Below are positions 34,241 to 45,800 of a DNA stretch of 64,000 bases, in pieces (position 1 is the first letter of the stretch; every line of letters begins with the position of its first letter). The stretch spans positions 4,898,001 through 4,962,000 of the forward strand of contig OZ252214.1 of the NCBI GenBank assembly GCA_965248935.1. The letters are read 5' to 3'. This DNA comes from G032773895 sp965248935. Lineage in GTDB: Bacteria; Pseudomonadota; Gammaproteobacteria; Pseudomonadales; Cellvibrionaceae. The position numbers and the translations under genes were made by a program. The notes under the pieces were generated by a model that was not told the DNA's origin, ran no database searches, and was given only the letters and a program-made list of their open reading frames with translations.

Positions 34241-35899
34241 TTATGCCGGTTCGACAGCCGTTTGCCAATCGCTTTCGCTACCGCTCGACAATTGATTGTC
34301 ATTTGCTAAACGGCCTCCATCCATTTTTAAAATTCGATCACAGCATCCGTAGTATTTTTCATCATGTGTGATGGCCAAAATCAACTTTCCTTGCTGTTTA
34401 AGTGTGGGAAGCAGTTCGTAATAGAAATAGTCTTTAAAGGATGTATCCTGGTCTGCCGCCCATTCGTCAAATACGTAGATGGGTGAATTTTCAAACAAGG
34501 CAATAATCATCGCCAAGCGACGACGCTGCCCCTGCGATAATTTGGTACTCGATAACTCACCCGATACGGATGTGACTTTCTTTTCAAGGTCAAACGAGTG
34601 CAAGCGAGTTTTTACATCGCCATCTGAAACTAATGATCCAGTGCTGTCTAAGATATCGTTAAACAAATAAAAATCCTGAAAAATACAGCTAAAATGCTGA
34701 CGATACCATTCTACATTGTCATCTTTGAGCGTTCTCCCGTCTATTTCTATGGAACCGAAAGACGGGGTTAAGAGCCCTAGCATAATTTTAATTAAGGTGG
34801 TTTTTCCGCTACCGTTACCGCCTGTAACAAAAACGATATTCCCTTTTGATAAGCTAAGATCAACCGGCCCGACAGAAAAAGACGTTTCATTGTCTTGCCT
34901 GGGGTAAAGGTAACTTACATTTTTCAACGATAGGCACGCAAAGGGACGTTTCTTCTCGACACAATTAAATTGTTCATCACCTTGAATATCCAAATCAAGA
35001 CTTTCAATTTTATCCAGTGCGACCCTAGCTTGCGCAATGGTTGCAAAACCTTGAGACAACAACCTTACCGGCATTAAAATAAAAAGTATGATCATGGAAA
35101 TTTGAACTAATTCGGACGGCGGTATATGAAAAACGGAACCGCCCAATAGAGCTACCGCAGCAAGCATGTAAAACAATGCTACGGTCAACCAGCTTTCGGA
35201 AAAAATCCAATAGCGCATGGCCTTGTGTTCAATTTCCTGTATTTTCTTTATAGAGGGTATTGCATCGTTATAGTAATAGTGAGCTTTGCGGTTGGCATTA
35301 ATACTCAACTCTTTCGAACCTGACATAAAAATATCAAAACTTGCAAACATTTTATCTTCGGTTTCTCTTAAAGCCAAGTAGCCCATATATCCCCGTTTCG
35401 CCGAAAAGCTATATACCCAAAACGCCAAGGCTAGAATAAGTAGAATTATCGAGGTTACCGTCCACGACAAATAAAACATATAGCCGATGCATAATACCAC
35501 TACAGCCGAGTTGTACAACAAGCTGGGGATAAGACAAACAAACTGAGAAAGACTCCCTACATCAGATGTTAACGCAGCGTACAGCCGTTCAGCCCCAAGT
35601 TCTTCCCGCTTAATATAATCCAACGTCAGCATTTTGTTCAAAATTGACGAACGAATAGAGGAAACGGTGGTGGTATTTAAGTCGCTAAGTAGTACACCTG
35701 AAAAATAGTTGACGATACACAAGAGGAATATCGAAACCAAAACTACGGCAATATCTACCGGGTTGAATTCGGAATTTAAAGTCGTAACCATTGAGCTGAT
35801 ATTGGCGATAACGAACAAGGTAAGAGCGGAATTACCTAAGCTAGCCGAGATGGAAACAATCAGTTTTTTATAATGTCGAGCAAAGAGTGCTTTTATCAT
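34241..35899 (-). CDS. Cyclic-peptide ABC exporter (SyrD/PvdE type)
   Basis: A 552-aa fused permease-ATPase. Six membrane helices occupy about residues 10-300 (ALTLFVIANISSMV; VLVSIFLLCIVNYFSGVL; SIILLILALAFWVYSF; LTVALFYMLAAVALLGGSVF). The ATPase has Walker A GGNGSGKTTLI (about 360), signature LSQGQRRRL and Walker B IYVFDEWAADQD (about 478). The DEWAADQD form is characteristic of the cyclic peptide transporter group that exports syringomycin and pyoverdine precursors. It overlaps operon logic: two bases after the glycosyltransferase gene and 60 bases before the small NRPS. It would carry the finished or nascent peptide across the inner membrane. Confidence 0.94.
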   Translation of the reverse strand: MIKALFARHYKKLIVSISASLGNSALTLFVIANISSMVTTLNSEFNPVDIAVVLVSIFLLCIVNYFSGVLLSDLNTTTVSSIRSSILNKMLTLDYIKREELGAERLYAALTSDVGSLSQFVCLIPSLLYNSAVVVLCIGYMFYLSWTVTSIILLILALAFWVYSFSAKRGYMGYLALRETEDKMFASFDIFMSGSKELSINANRKAHYYYNDAIPSIKKIQEIEHKAMRYWIFSESWLTVALFYMLAAVALLGGSVFHIPPSELVQISMIILFILMPVRLLSQGFATIAQARVALDKIESLDLDIQGDEQFNCVEKKRPFACLSLKNVSYLYPRQDNETSFSVGPVDLSLSKGNIVFVTGGNGSGKTTLIKIMLGLLTPSFGSIEIDGRTLKDDNVEWYRQHFSCIFQDFYLFNDILDSTGSLVSDGDVKTRLHSFDLEKKVTSVSGELSSTKLSQGQRRRLAMIIALFENSPIYVFDEWAADQDTSFKDYFYYELLPTLKQQGKLILAITHDEKYYGCCDRILKMDGGRLANDNQLSSGSESDWQTAVEPA

Positions 35900-35901
35900 G
35901 A

Positions 35902-36789
35902 TTAAGTTACTCCCTGCGCGAGTACAGCCTCCGTTTCATCGTATAAATAGGTTGTAAAAATATCTTCCCAGCCATGTGTTGAGAGCATCGCAACACCAGG
36001 AGAGCGATTTTTTTCAACGATGTATTTAATATTTTCTTGGGATGAATTGATATTATCTTTAGCGCTACGAAAATGTGGAATGTGAATCGCTTCTAGCGTC
36101 TCCAATACTCTAAAGTGACAACCCGCATTGTGAAGGCGGATCGCAATATCAACATCTTCTCCTCCCCAACTATTAAACCATTCGTCGAAACCGCCAACGT
36201 CTCGCAATACTTTGGTTCGACATGAAATATGCCCTCCCCAACAAATAACCCACGGAGCAGCCGTTTTTGACAGGTCAAAGCCGACACTTTTACAGTGGTC
36301 GTAGCGGCAGTCATAGAATTTTTTTCGCGTCGTTAAAACAGAAAAAGCACGAGAAAAACTATTGTTGTCCAATATGCTTTTAAGAGACTGGGCATTCTCC
36401 ATCGAAAACTCTTCAACACCATATGAAAGCCCAATAACCACATTTTTTGATTGCCCTTGGTGTGCATCCATATGCAGTGATAATAACTGGGGCGAGGCCA
36501 GCATACCACAATCAAAAATCAATACGACCGGGTATTTCGCGTACCGAATACCCACATTTCGCGCAGCAGAAAGACGAAAACCTTTGTCTTCGAGATAATA
36601 GTAATTTATATCTAACTTTTCTCTATATTCATCAACGAGAAAACGTGTACCATCTTTGGAACCGTCATCCACAACAATGATTTCGTAAAATTCTTTTGAA
36701 ACCGTTTGTTTGACTAGCGAATCTAAAGTCTCTTTTAGTAAAAGCATTGTATTGTAAGTCGGTATGACTACTGTTATTTTTTCTTTCAT
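35902..36789 (-). CDS. Family 2 glycosyltransferase within the NRPS operon
   Basis: A 295-aa GT-A enzyme: KITVVIPTYN, EIIVVDDGSKDGT, then FRLSAARNVGIRYAKYPVVL and FDCGML where the metal-binding DxD normally stands (here Asp93-Cys-Gly). The C-terminal part has the galactosyltransferase-like WGGEDVDIAIRLHNAGC with GWGGED-type acidic residues, and CWGGHISCRTKVL before it. There is no membrane anchor. The gene is 83 bases after the large NRPS and 2 bases before the exporter, so a role in glycosylating the peptide, or a lipid-linked precursor, is likely. The altered DxD may mean metal-independent catalysis or a different donor. Confidence 0.86.
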   Translation of the reverse strand: MKEKITVVIPTYNTMLLLKETLDSLVKQTVSKEFYEIIVVDDGSKDGTRFLVDEYREKLDINYYYLEDKGFRLSAARNVGIRYAKYPVVLIFDCGMLASPQLLSLHMDAHQGQSKNVVIGLSYGVEEFSMENAQSLKSILDNNSFSRAFSVLTTRKKFYDCRYDHCKSVGFDLSKTAAPWVICWGGHISCRTKVLRDVGGFDEWFNSWGGEDVDIAIRLHNAGCHFRVLETLEAIHIPHFRSAKDNINSSQENIKYIVEKNRSPGVAMLSTHGWEDIFTTYLYDETEAVLAQGVT

Positions 36790-36872
36790 TTTCTACACGC
36801 TCAATTAAATCAAAAAATTCATTCACATGTTTTCAAGGCACACTGTTTACGACGAACACAAAAAAACATTAT

Positions 36873-39800
36873 TTATTTTCCACTCTCTTCAAATCCAGCT
36901 ATCAATGTACGCAAGCAATTCACCTGTGCATCAATAAACCGTTGCATCGTTTCCTCCTTGTATTGAGTTTGACAATAAGCCCAAAACAGTTTGAGTTGAC
37001 CCCCTTCGTAATATGCTTTTCCAAAAGGCTTAAACTTGGAACGCATCGGTCCATCGACCGGCCCTTGAGATTCCGGCGCGATTTTAAAGACACGATCAAA
37101 CAGTGAATGCCCCTCATCGTATTGTTGTTTTGGTAGAAAGGTGAACTCTAGCTGAAATTCAGGCAGCTCATTAAATTCGTTACGTATGCTTTCGTCTTTA
37201 TGCAAATATCGTAAACAACTGTAAGTCAAGCCACCGTCGTTTAATTCAGAAAACTGGTGCTTAATACGAGAAAGTGTATCTCGCGCTGACATTTGCAAGG
37301 CATCGGTAGGTAAATCAAATAGGATATTATTGTAGTTAGGAAGCCAACCTAGTGTGCGAGTTAAATCAAGCTCTTCCGCCGCTGGAATTGTACGTCCATT
37401 ATGGGTAAAAAGAAGAAAAACGGCAGCAGATCCAGACCATTGCTCGTACGCCTTAAGAATGGATGCGACGAGAAAATCTTGCTCGTCGAATTCACCTTTA
37501 GCGAAACATTCCAATACTTCCGATTCTCGAAGGGAAAGCTCCGCGTATACAAGTGAAATATCGCTTATACCTGTATCCGGTTTTAGACCCGATGGATTCG
37601 GCTCGACTGGCAATGGCCTAAATCGCTCCCATACACGCGATCGCCAATAGGGTAGGTATGTTTCAGCTTCTCCGTTTGCGTAATTGTGCTGCCAGTCTGC
37701 CCAGTCCTTTATCGAGAGTGTTTTATTGGGTAGGACAGGAGTATCATCGCGGCTCAGGCTTTCGTATGCAGAGACGAGATCGTCAACGAATAATTCAAAC
37801 GAAATTTGATCCATCAATACACGGTGAATAACCAACATCAACCGAGCATTTTGTTGTTCTCCCAAGTCAAAATAAATGGCCTTAAACAAAATCCGAGACA
37901 GGTCTAACGACGCTTGAGCCGATGCACATTTTGTCTCGATTATGTCCTTCGCCTGCCCCTGTGTTTTTGATGATAGGTCTTCGTATTCCCACCAGGAAGG
38001 CATATCCTCTATCGCTTGAAAATATTGACAAGGTGTTCCGGCCTCATCTATAAAAATGCGTCTTAAACCGTCGTGGTGCAAGATAAGCGATTCAATTGAT
38101 CGCTGTAACAAACTTGGGTCGAGTGGGCGAACCAACTCAAGTAAAACAGATGCGTTCCAATGATTAGGTGCCAGTCTTTGTAAAAACCAATGATGATTAA
38201 TCAGTAACGGTGCTGACCCGATAACCGGAGTTTGATCGTACTGCGCTTTACTGCTCTTTTCCTCGATACATTCAGCCAGTTCAGATATCGTCGATGATAT
38301 CAGAACATCCTTAACACTCACTTCTTTGTTTAATCGACGCAAGGACATAACAAGTTGCAAAATACGCATGGAGTGTCCACCCAGCTCGAAGAAATTATCT
38401 GTGCGGCCAACTGAATCGATGTTTAAAATATCTTGCCAAAGCGAGCATAGAGTATGTTCCAAATCTGTTTTGGGCGCTTCGTATGCTCTTTTTATTTGTT
38501 GTTTTATCCCTGGGCTAGAAAGTGGGTTAGAACGTGGATCAGGCAGTGCTTTACGATCCAACTTACCGTTATTGGACAGGGGTAATTGGTCCATTTTAAT
38601 GTAAATACTTGGCAACATATAGTCCGGCAGATGTTTAAGCAGGGCTTCATTTAAAGCCGCAGAATTTAAACTAATACCATGAGCCAATACAATGTAGGCC
38701 ACCAAACACTTTTCATTTTCAAGGTCTTTATCAATAACCACGGCTTGGTTTACATTAACCAGTGCATTCAACGCACTTTCAATTTCTCCCAGCTCAATAC
38801 GATGCCCCCGAATTTTCACCTGAAAATCATTTCGTCCAATAAATTCAAGTTCACCACTTGGTAACCAGCGAACAATATCCCCTGTTTTGTACAAACGACT
38901 ATCAACTTGGTTTGAATCACCCGGCATAAAGGGGTTCACGATAAAACGCTCCGCACTTAATTCTGGTCGATTCCAGTAGCCGCGAGCCAAACCGCATCCA
39001 CCTATGTACAACTCCCCAGGCGCACCCACCGGAAGTGGAATAAGCTGCTCATTCAAAACAAAAAGCGTTTCACCTTTAAAGGCTTGACCAATGATTTTTT
39101 CCGACCCTGAACTATAGGGTTTAAAAGAACTCCAAATGCAGGTTTCTGTTGGGCCATAAACTTGATAAACAGATTGAAATTGGTTTGATAGATGATCGTA
39201 CAATGTACGATTACCACTTTCACCGCCAACAAGAATATCAATGTGTTTTGTATCCAAGGCCGGTTGCGCATTTATGAATACTTGCCACATGGATGGCGTT
39301 TGTTGAATAAGATCAATGGTATCGCTATGTTGTTCCAAATCCATTTGCGCACGCTCAATGTCGGACAAAACAAGAGTCCCTCCTGAAATAAAAGGAAGGG
39401 CATATTCCAAACCAAAAATATCAAAGGTGTAGTTCGTCAAACTCAAGAACGACAAGCTCTGCTGAGATCGACTGGCCGATAACCACTGCCTTACCACATC
39501 AATGTAGTGTGCGAAGACCTTGTGTTCCATCATCACACCCTTTGGCTTTCCGGTTGTCCCCGAAGTATAAAGAATATAAGCTAAATCATTTGGCCCACTG
39601 ATGGGCAAGGGGTTCTGCGTTGAATTTCCATTAATAACCGCATCGACTGACAAAACCGAATACGAATGCGTCAACGATTTCATATTGGTTTGCATCGCCG
39701 AAACATAGGTCTCATCGCACAATAGTATGCGAGTTTGAGTGTCTTCAAGAAGGTATGCCACACGCTCTTTCGGATAGTCTGGCGAAATGGGTACGTATGC

Positions 39801-42800
39801 CCCACCCGATTTAAGCACAGCCAACAATCCAATCAACATTTCTGAACGGCGAGAAAGGCATAATGCAATTGGCTGATTTGGCCTTAACTCACAACTCGCT
39901 TCAAGGCGGTATGCCTCTCGTATACGATGCGCTAATTGGTTAACGCGGGCATTTAACGCACGATAGGTGAAAGTCTCTTGATCAACAATAAGCGCGGTAT
40001 TGTCAGGGTAGGTATCAACACTGGTCTCAAACAATTGAACAAGACTGGTATCTTTCGCACCAATACCGGATTCACCACACCAGGTATGAAGCAGTTGTTT
40101 TCGCTCACGCGGATCAATACAATCAATATGGTGATGCGACTGATTGGGGTTCGACACAGAGGAACGAAGGATCATTAGTAGCTGTTGCAATAAACGAGCA
40201 ACATGTGCTTCCTCCATCCAACCTTCTGGGTAACAAAGTTTGACGATTAAGGTTTCACCCCTCTCAGAATCCGTATTCTCAGACACCATCAACGTAAGCG
40301 GATAGTCCGTTTTCTCTTTAAATTGTTTGAATTGTACTTTCGCTTCAATGGATTGTTCTGAGTTCTCACTATTCGCAGGGCTGGGGTAATTTTCAAAAAT
40401 AAATAACGAGTGGAATAGACGATGCGCATCTCCTTGTAATTCCGCAAGCGGCATTCCGCTGTGCTGATTGAGATCACCTATGGATTTTTGAATGGCACAG
40501 AGGATATCGAGAACAGGTTTGTTTTCGTCCCAGTCAACAACAAGGGGCAAGGTATTGATAAACAGGCCAACGCTGTTTTCGATTCCGTCTACTGGAATAT
40601 CCCGTCCTGACAGTGTCGTTCCAACAAGGGTTTGGCTGTCCCCGGTGTAGATTTGCAGTAGCTTGTGCCAAGCAAATTGCATTGCAACATTAACCGTAAT
40701 ACCACTAGAACGGCACCCTGTTTTTATTGCTTGATAATCATCGTATTCAATACAGAGTGTGTGTTCTATCGGGTTGTCGATCACATGAATATCATCGAGC
40801 GATTTCGGTTGATTGAACAAGGCGTTAATATCATTGGGCGAATGCCAGCGGTTTTGTTCATTTCGCCAAAACGCTTTTGTGCTCGCCTCTTGTTCTGCCA
40901 AGTATTTTTGCGTATTTAAGTACGCGGTATCCAATTCAACCGTTGGTTGGATTCCAGCTTGCAGCGAATCGTAATACCTGTGAACCCTATGCCATAAAAT
41001 TGGGCCACTCCAACCATCACCTATGCTGTGGTGTTCGGTTTTCATAACGGTAACCCAAGCCTCGGTACGTTTAAACACTATAAATCGAATGGGCGCGGGT
41101 ATAGATAGATCAAACGAAACAAATCGCTCTGCTAACTGACTCCGTGTTATTTCACGCTCTTGGCTTGAATGATCGAGGTGGCTTATATCAATAATGACAA
41201 ACTTCGACGCATCTATACTCGGTTCTTTGGTTATCACTTGAAGAACCGCCGACTCCCAATCGAAGGCCGTCCTCAACGCGGGGTAGCATTGCGATGCATA
41301 TGACCAGGCGGTAATATAGTGATCTATATTAAGTTGGTCGTGATAATCCAACAGAATTTGAACACAGTAAGCATCGTCTTTTTCTGCTTTTAGTTGGTGA
41401 TAGATAAACCCTTGTTGCAAACTGGAAGCAGAATAAATAGCTTCTATTTGAGAAGGCCCTTTCCGATGAATATGCTCTAAACGACGTAATTCATTGATCG
41501 AAAGTCTTGCGAATGGGAAATCACTCGGTGTGTTTTTCCCACCCGATTGTGCAGCACAAAGTGATTGTGCCAATACCAACTTCAAGGATGACTCCAATGC
41601 GCATACAAATTTATGGCTTAGAGACGGCGCAAGATAAGAACGAATCGTAAAGGTTAGCTGCCCTTTATCCACTAGGCCGTTAATTGTCAGAGCAAGATCA
41701 ATGATATTTCCTTTCGCTTCAGCTTCACCACAGGCTTCTCCCGTTATTTCCCACAGAGTCTTATTTTGATTTCGCGGGTTAAGTTGGCCGAGGTAATTAA
41801 AACTCACTCTGGGCGACCGATGTGGGTGCAGGCCGTTTTTTTGTGCAAAAACGCCATAGCCGATTCCTTTCGATGGGATATTTCGCAAGCATTCTTTTGT
41901 ATGAATGATGGTGCTTTCCACATCACTCAATTTCGTTAATGCAACGGGGTAGCTACTGGTAAACCAGCCTACTGTACGAGAGACATCGATGGTCTCATCA
42001 ATGTCTTCACGTCCGTGTCCTTCAAGGCTAATAACATGCGTATTCTTGTTCATTTCTGGGGAGGAATAAGCGCGGCTCGAATCCGATGAAAATGTCTCAC
42101 TGAGTGCAATTGCCAATGCACTAAGAAGTAGGTCATTAATTTCAGTTTGATAGCCTAAATTCGCTTGATGAAGTAATTGGTATGTATCGTCTTCCGGCAA
42201 TGAAAACGCACAGTTTTGTAAGCTGTATTTTTCAGTGCAACCCGCATATTCTTGTTGGTTCTTATCGAAACCGGGTGCGGATAAACTCTCTACAACAGAA
42301 TTCCAGTAGGTCAATTCACTCTTGTATTGATCCGAATAATTAGACACGCTTTTAACCCATTGACGATAGCTGCTCGTTTTCGGTGCAAGGGGTTCGCCCT
42401 CTAAAAGATGCCGAAGGTCTTCTGCAAGAATACGCCACGACACCACATCGATTAACAAGTGGTGCGCAGAAAAAAACAAGCGAGAAGAGGAATCGTTATA
42501 ACCCGTAAGATGGGCGGCACACCACAGTGGGCCATTCTCACAATTAAAGCCACTTTGAAAAGCGGTCAACGTATTGTGCAGTTGCTTGTCAGTAAGTATA
42601 CGAATATCGACGGCCTTGAGTTCCATCGGATACTCTGCCAGGTTATTGCGCGCTTTGTTGACTTTGTCTTTATTTTCTAAGCCGTCTTTATTCTCGGAAT
42701 AGTACTGATTCACCACATCGTCAGAAAATCTGAACTGCAAACGTAAAGCATCGTGATGAGCAACGAGCTGGCGCAAGGCATTTTGCAACGCCTGGTAGCT

Positions 42801-45800
42801 TACATCTCCCGGAATGCGAACCATAAAAGACTGGTTCCAATGATGTATTTGTTCCAGCTTTTGCGCAAAAAACCAATGCTGTATGGGCAGTAAATCAAAT
42901 TCTCCAACAAGCACGCCCTGCTCTGCAACAATTCTTTTTTCAGCTTTGCGAAGTTCCAAAACTTTTGACAACTGCGCAACAGTGGGCAAGTCAAAGATAT
43001 CTTTTACTTTCGCATGGAACCCTTCACGTCGCATTTTCGATACAAGCTGTATGCTTAAAATAGAGTCCCCACCAATACGGAAAAAATTATCCTGTACGCT
43101 AATATGCGATAAGCCCAGCACTTCACACCACAAAGTACAAAGCATACGTTCGGTATTTGTTGTCGGTTCAACAAAGCCGTCGCTATTGCACTTCGCAGGG
43201 TCGGGGAGCGCTTTGCGATCCAACTTGCCATTTATCGTAAGCGGTATACCAGGAATAACGATCAAGTTCGCCGGAACCATATAATCGGCAAGGCGCTCTA
43301 TCAGATGCTCTTCCACGTACTGAAGAAATTGTTGTTCATTTAAGTCGTTAATAAAGGGTTTTTGCGTGCCCACTTCTTTTATTATTTCCGACCCATCACT
43401 AGGAACAATATAACCAATAAGCGTTGTTGCATTCGTAAGTGATGTTGTATTCGTAAGTGATGTCGCAATTACCACCGCCTGCTGAACACCTTCGACCGAT
43501 TGTATTGCACTCTCAATTTCACCCAGTTCAATTCGGTGACCACGAATTTTCACTTGTTCATCGGCACGTCCAACATATTCCAAATTACCGTCTTCCAACC
43601 AGCGAACTAAATCCCCTGTGCGGTACAGTCGCGGACGGTCATGACTGTGGTTTTCGATATGAATGTAGGGGTTGTCAATAAAATGCTGGCTTGTTAATTC
43701 AGGTTGGTTGAGGTAGCCACGGGCAATACCTTTCCCACCAATAAATAATTCACCGAGCGCACCAATAGGAACCGGCTTACCTTCCGACAGCACATAGACT
43801 CTCGCGTTTTGAATGGGTCGTCCAATACAATTTGCGTGCGTACTTTCTGAATGTTGAAGATTTTGAACCGCAGTCACGGTGGTTTCGGTTGGGCCGTATT
43901 GGTTGATCAATAGGCGACCCCAATATTGTTTTAATTCCGTCGTACAGGATTCACCGCCCGTAATCACTCGTTTCAAGCAATGTGTATCGTCTATTGGCCC
44001 CAATAAACTGAGATAACTCATTGCTGCAACCAAATGGGTAATCTGGTTTAAATAAATAGAGCCCTTAATTTCTTCACTTGAACGAATAGTATCTTCACTC
44101 GGTATATATAACTCTCCGCCGTTAACGAGCGTTAGGAAAAGTGTTTCAATCGAAGCATCAAAGATATAGGAGGGTATCCATAGTGCGCGTTCGTCAGAAG
44201 AAAAGGCCAAAGCCTGCGTTTGTGCTTGAAGCAAATGAACAATAGATTGATGTTCAATCATAACGCCTTTCGGTTTACCACTGGTTCCCGATGTGTAAAT
44301 AATATATGCGAGTTGATTCGCACTTACGTCAACCCCTTCCCAAGGCAATTCGTCTAATGGATCTTGGGCCTTGTTTTCCTGTATCGCCTTTTCACCGGAC
44401 TCAGGCAAAGTGCTTTGCTGTGCAGAGGATATTTCGCCCTGTTCGTCACACAGGATAACAAAGAGTTCTGAGTTTTGATTTGAAAGTATTTCCGTTAGCC
44501 GTTTACTCTGTGAGTTGTCGGTAATAATGCAGGGAGCGTGTGTATCATCGAGTTGATAGCCTATTCGATCCCTCGGGTGATCAGGCGATAAAGGTACATA
44601 GGCACAACCCGCTTTTAGCACGCCCAGTATCGCCACCACCATCGATAGCCCTTTTTCAAAATAGAGTGCTATAGGCGTTTCGGCTGGAATAAACTGCTGG
44701 TGAACAGAAAAATATCTGCGATGTATCGTCTCTGCCACTCGGTCGGCGCATTTATTTAATTCTCGATAGCACAGTACTTGTCCATCAAAATTTAATGCGG
44801 CTTTATCAGGTGTCCTTTGCACTTGTTGCTCGAAGAGAATATGAAGTGGCACATGCGCTGTATCTATACTTGCTGATCCGCTCCAATCGTTTAACAATAA
44901 GTTTTCTTCTTTTTCGCTAAGCAGTGTCAAGGATTTATGAGAGAGATGTGCATCACTCGCCATTTGCTCTAGTGTGCGCACCAATTGGCTCAACAGCGCA
45001 TTGGATTTATCCGCCTCTAACCATCGGCAATCTGAATGCAGTTCGATAACCAAACGCGAGGTATCTTCATAAGCCAAAACGGATAAAGGGTAATCGGCCT
45101 TTTCGACGGAACTGCGATAGCCTGCGTATACCGACAACCCGGTATCGTTTGCGGTATCAGCTGTAGGGTAATTTTCAAAAACAAATAAGCTGTGAAATAG
45201 TCTTTCGCCAGCTAGCTGAAGTTGCGAAAGCGCCATACCGCTGTTGCTGTTTAATTTGGCAATGCCATATTGAATGTCATGCAATTGTTCACGAAGTGAT
45301 TTTTCCTCTTCCCAATTTACAACCAACGGCAAGGTATTAATAAATAAACCCACGCTGGACTCAATACCTTCCACCGGAATATCTCGACCTGAAACCGTGG
45401 TGCCAACAATAGTTTGCGTATCCTGGGTATAGACGTGTATCAGTTTATGCCACGCAAATTGCAAGGCCACATTAAGGGTTATCCCCCATTCGGCACAGCA
45501 CGATTTTAATGCCTCGTAATCTGCACCCTCAAAAGCTATATCGTGTTTTGATGGATGCAATATGCTGTGCGTTTCATGTAAATTCTGTCGGTGACTTAAA
45601 AGCGGGTTAATATCGTTCGCGTCGTTCCACCCGGCTTTCTCGGATTCCCAAAATGCTTTTGTTTCTGGCGCCTTTTTGTTTATATATTCCTGAGCGAGAA
45701 AATAAGCCGTATCACGGTGGTCAAAAACCTGCGCTTGCGCCGAAGCTGATTGGTGATTGACAGTTGATTGGTGATTGACAACTGATTGGTGGTTGACAAG

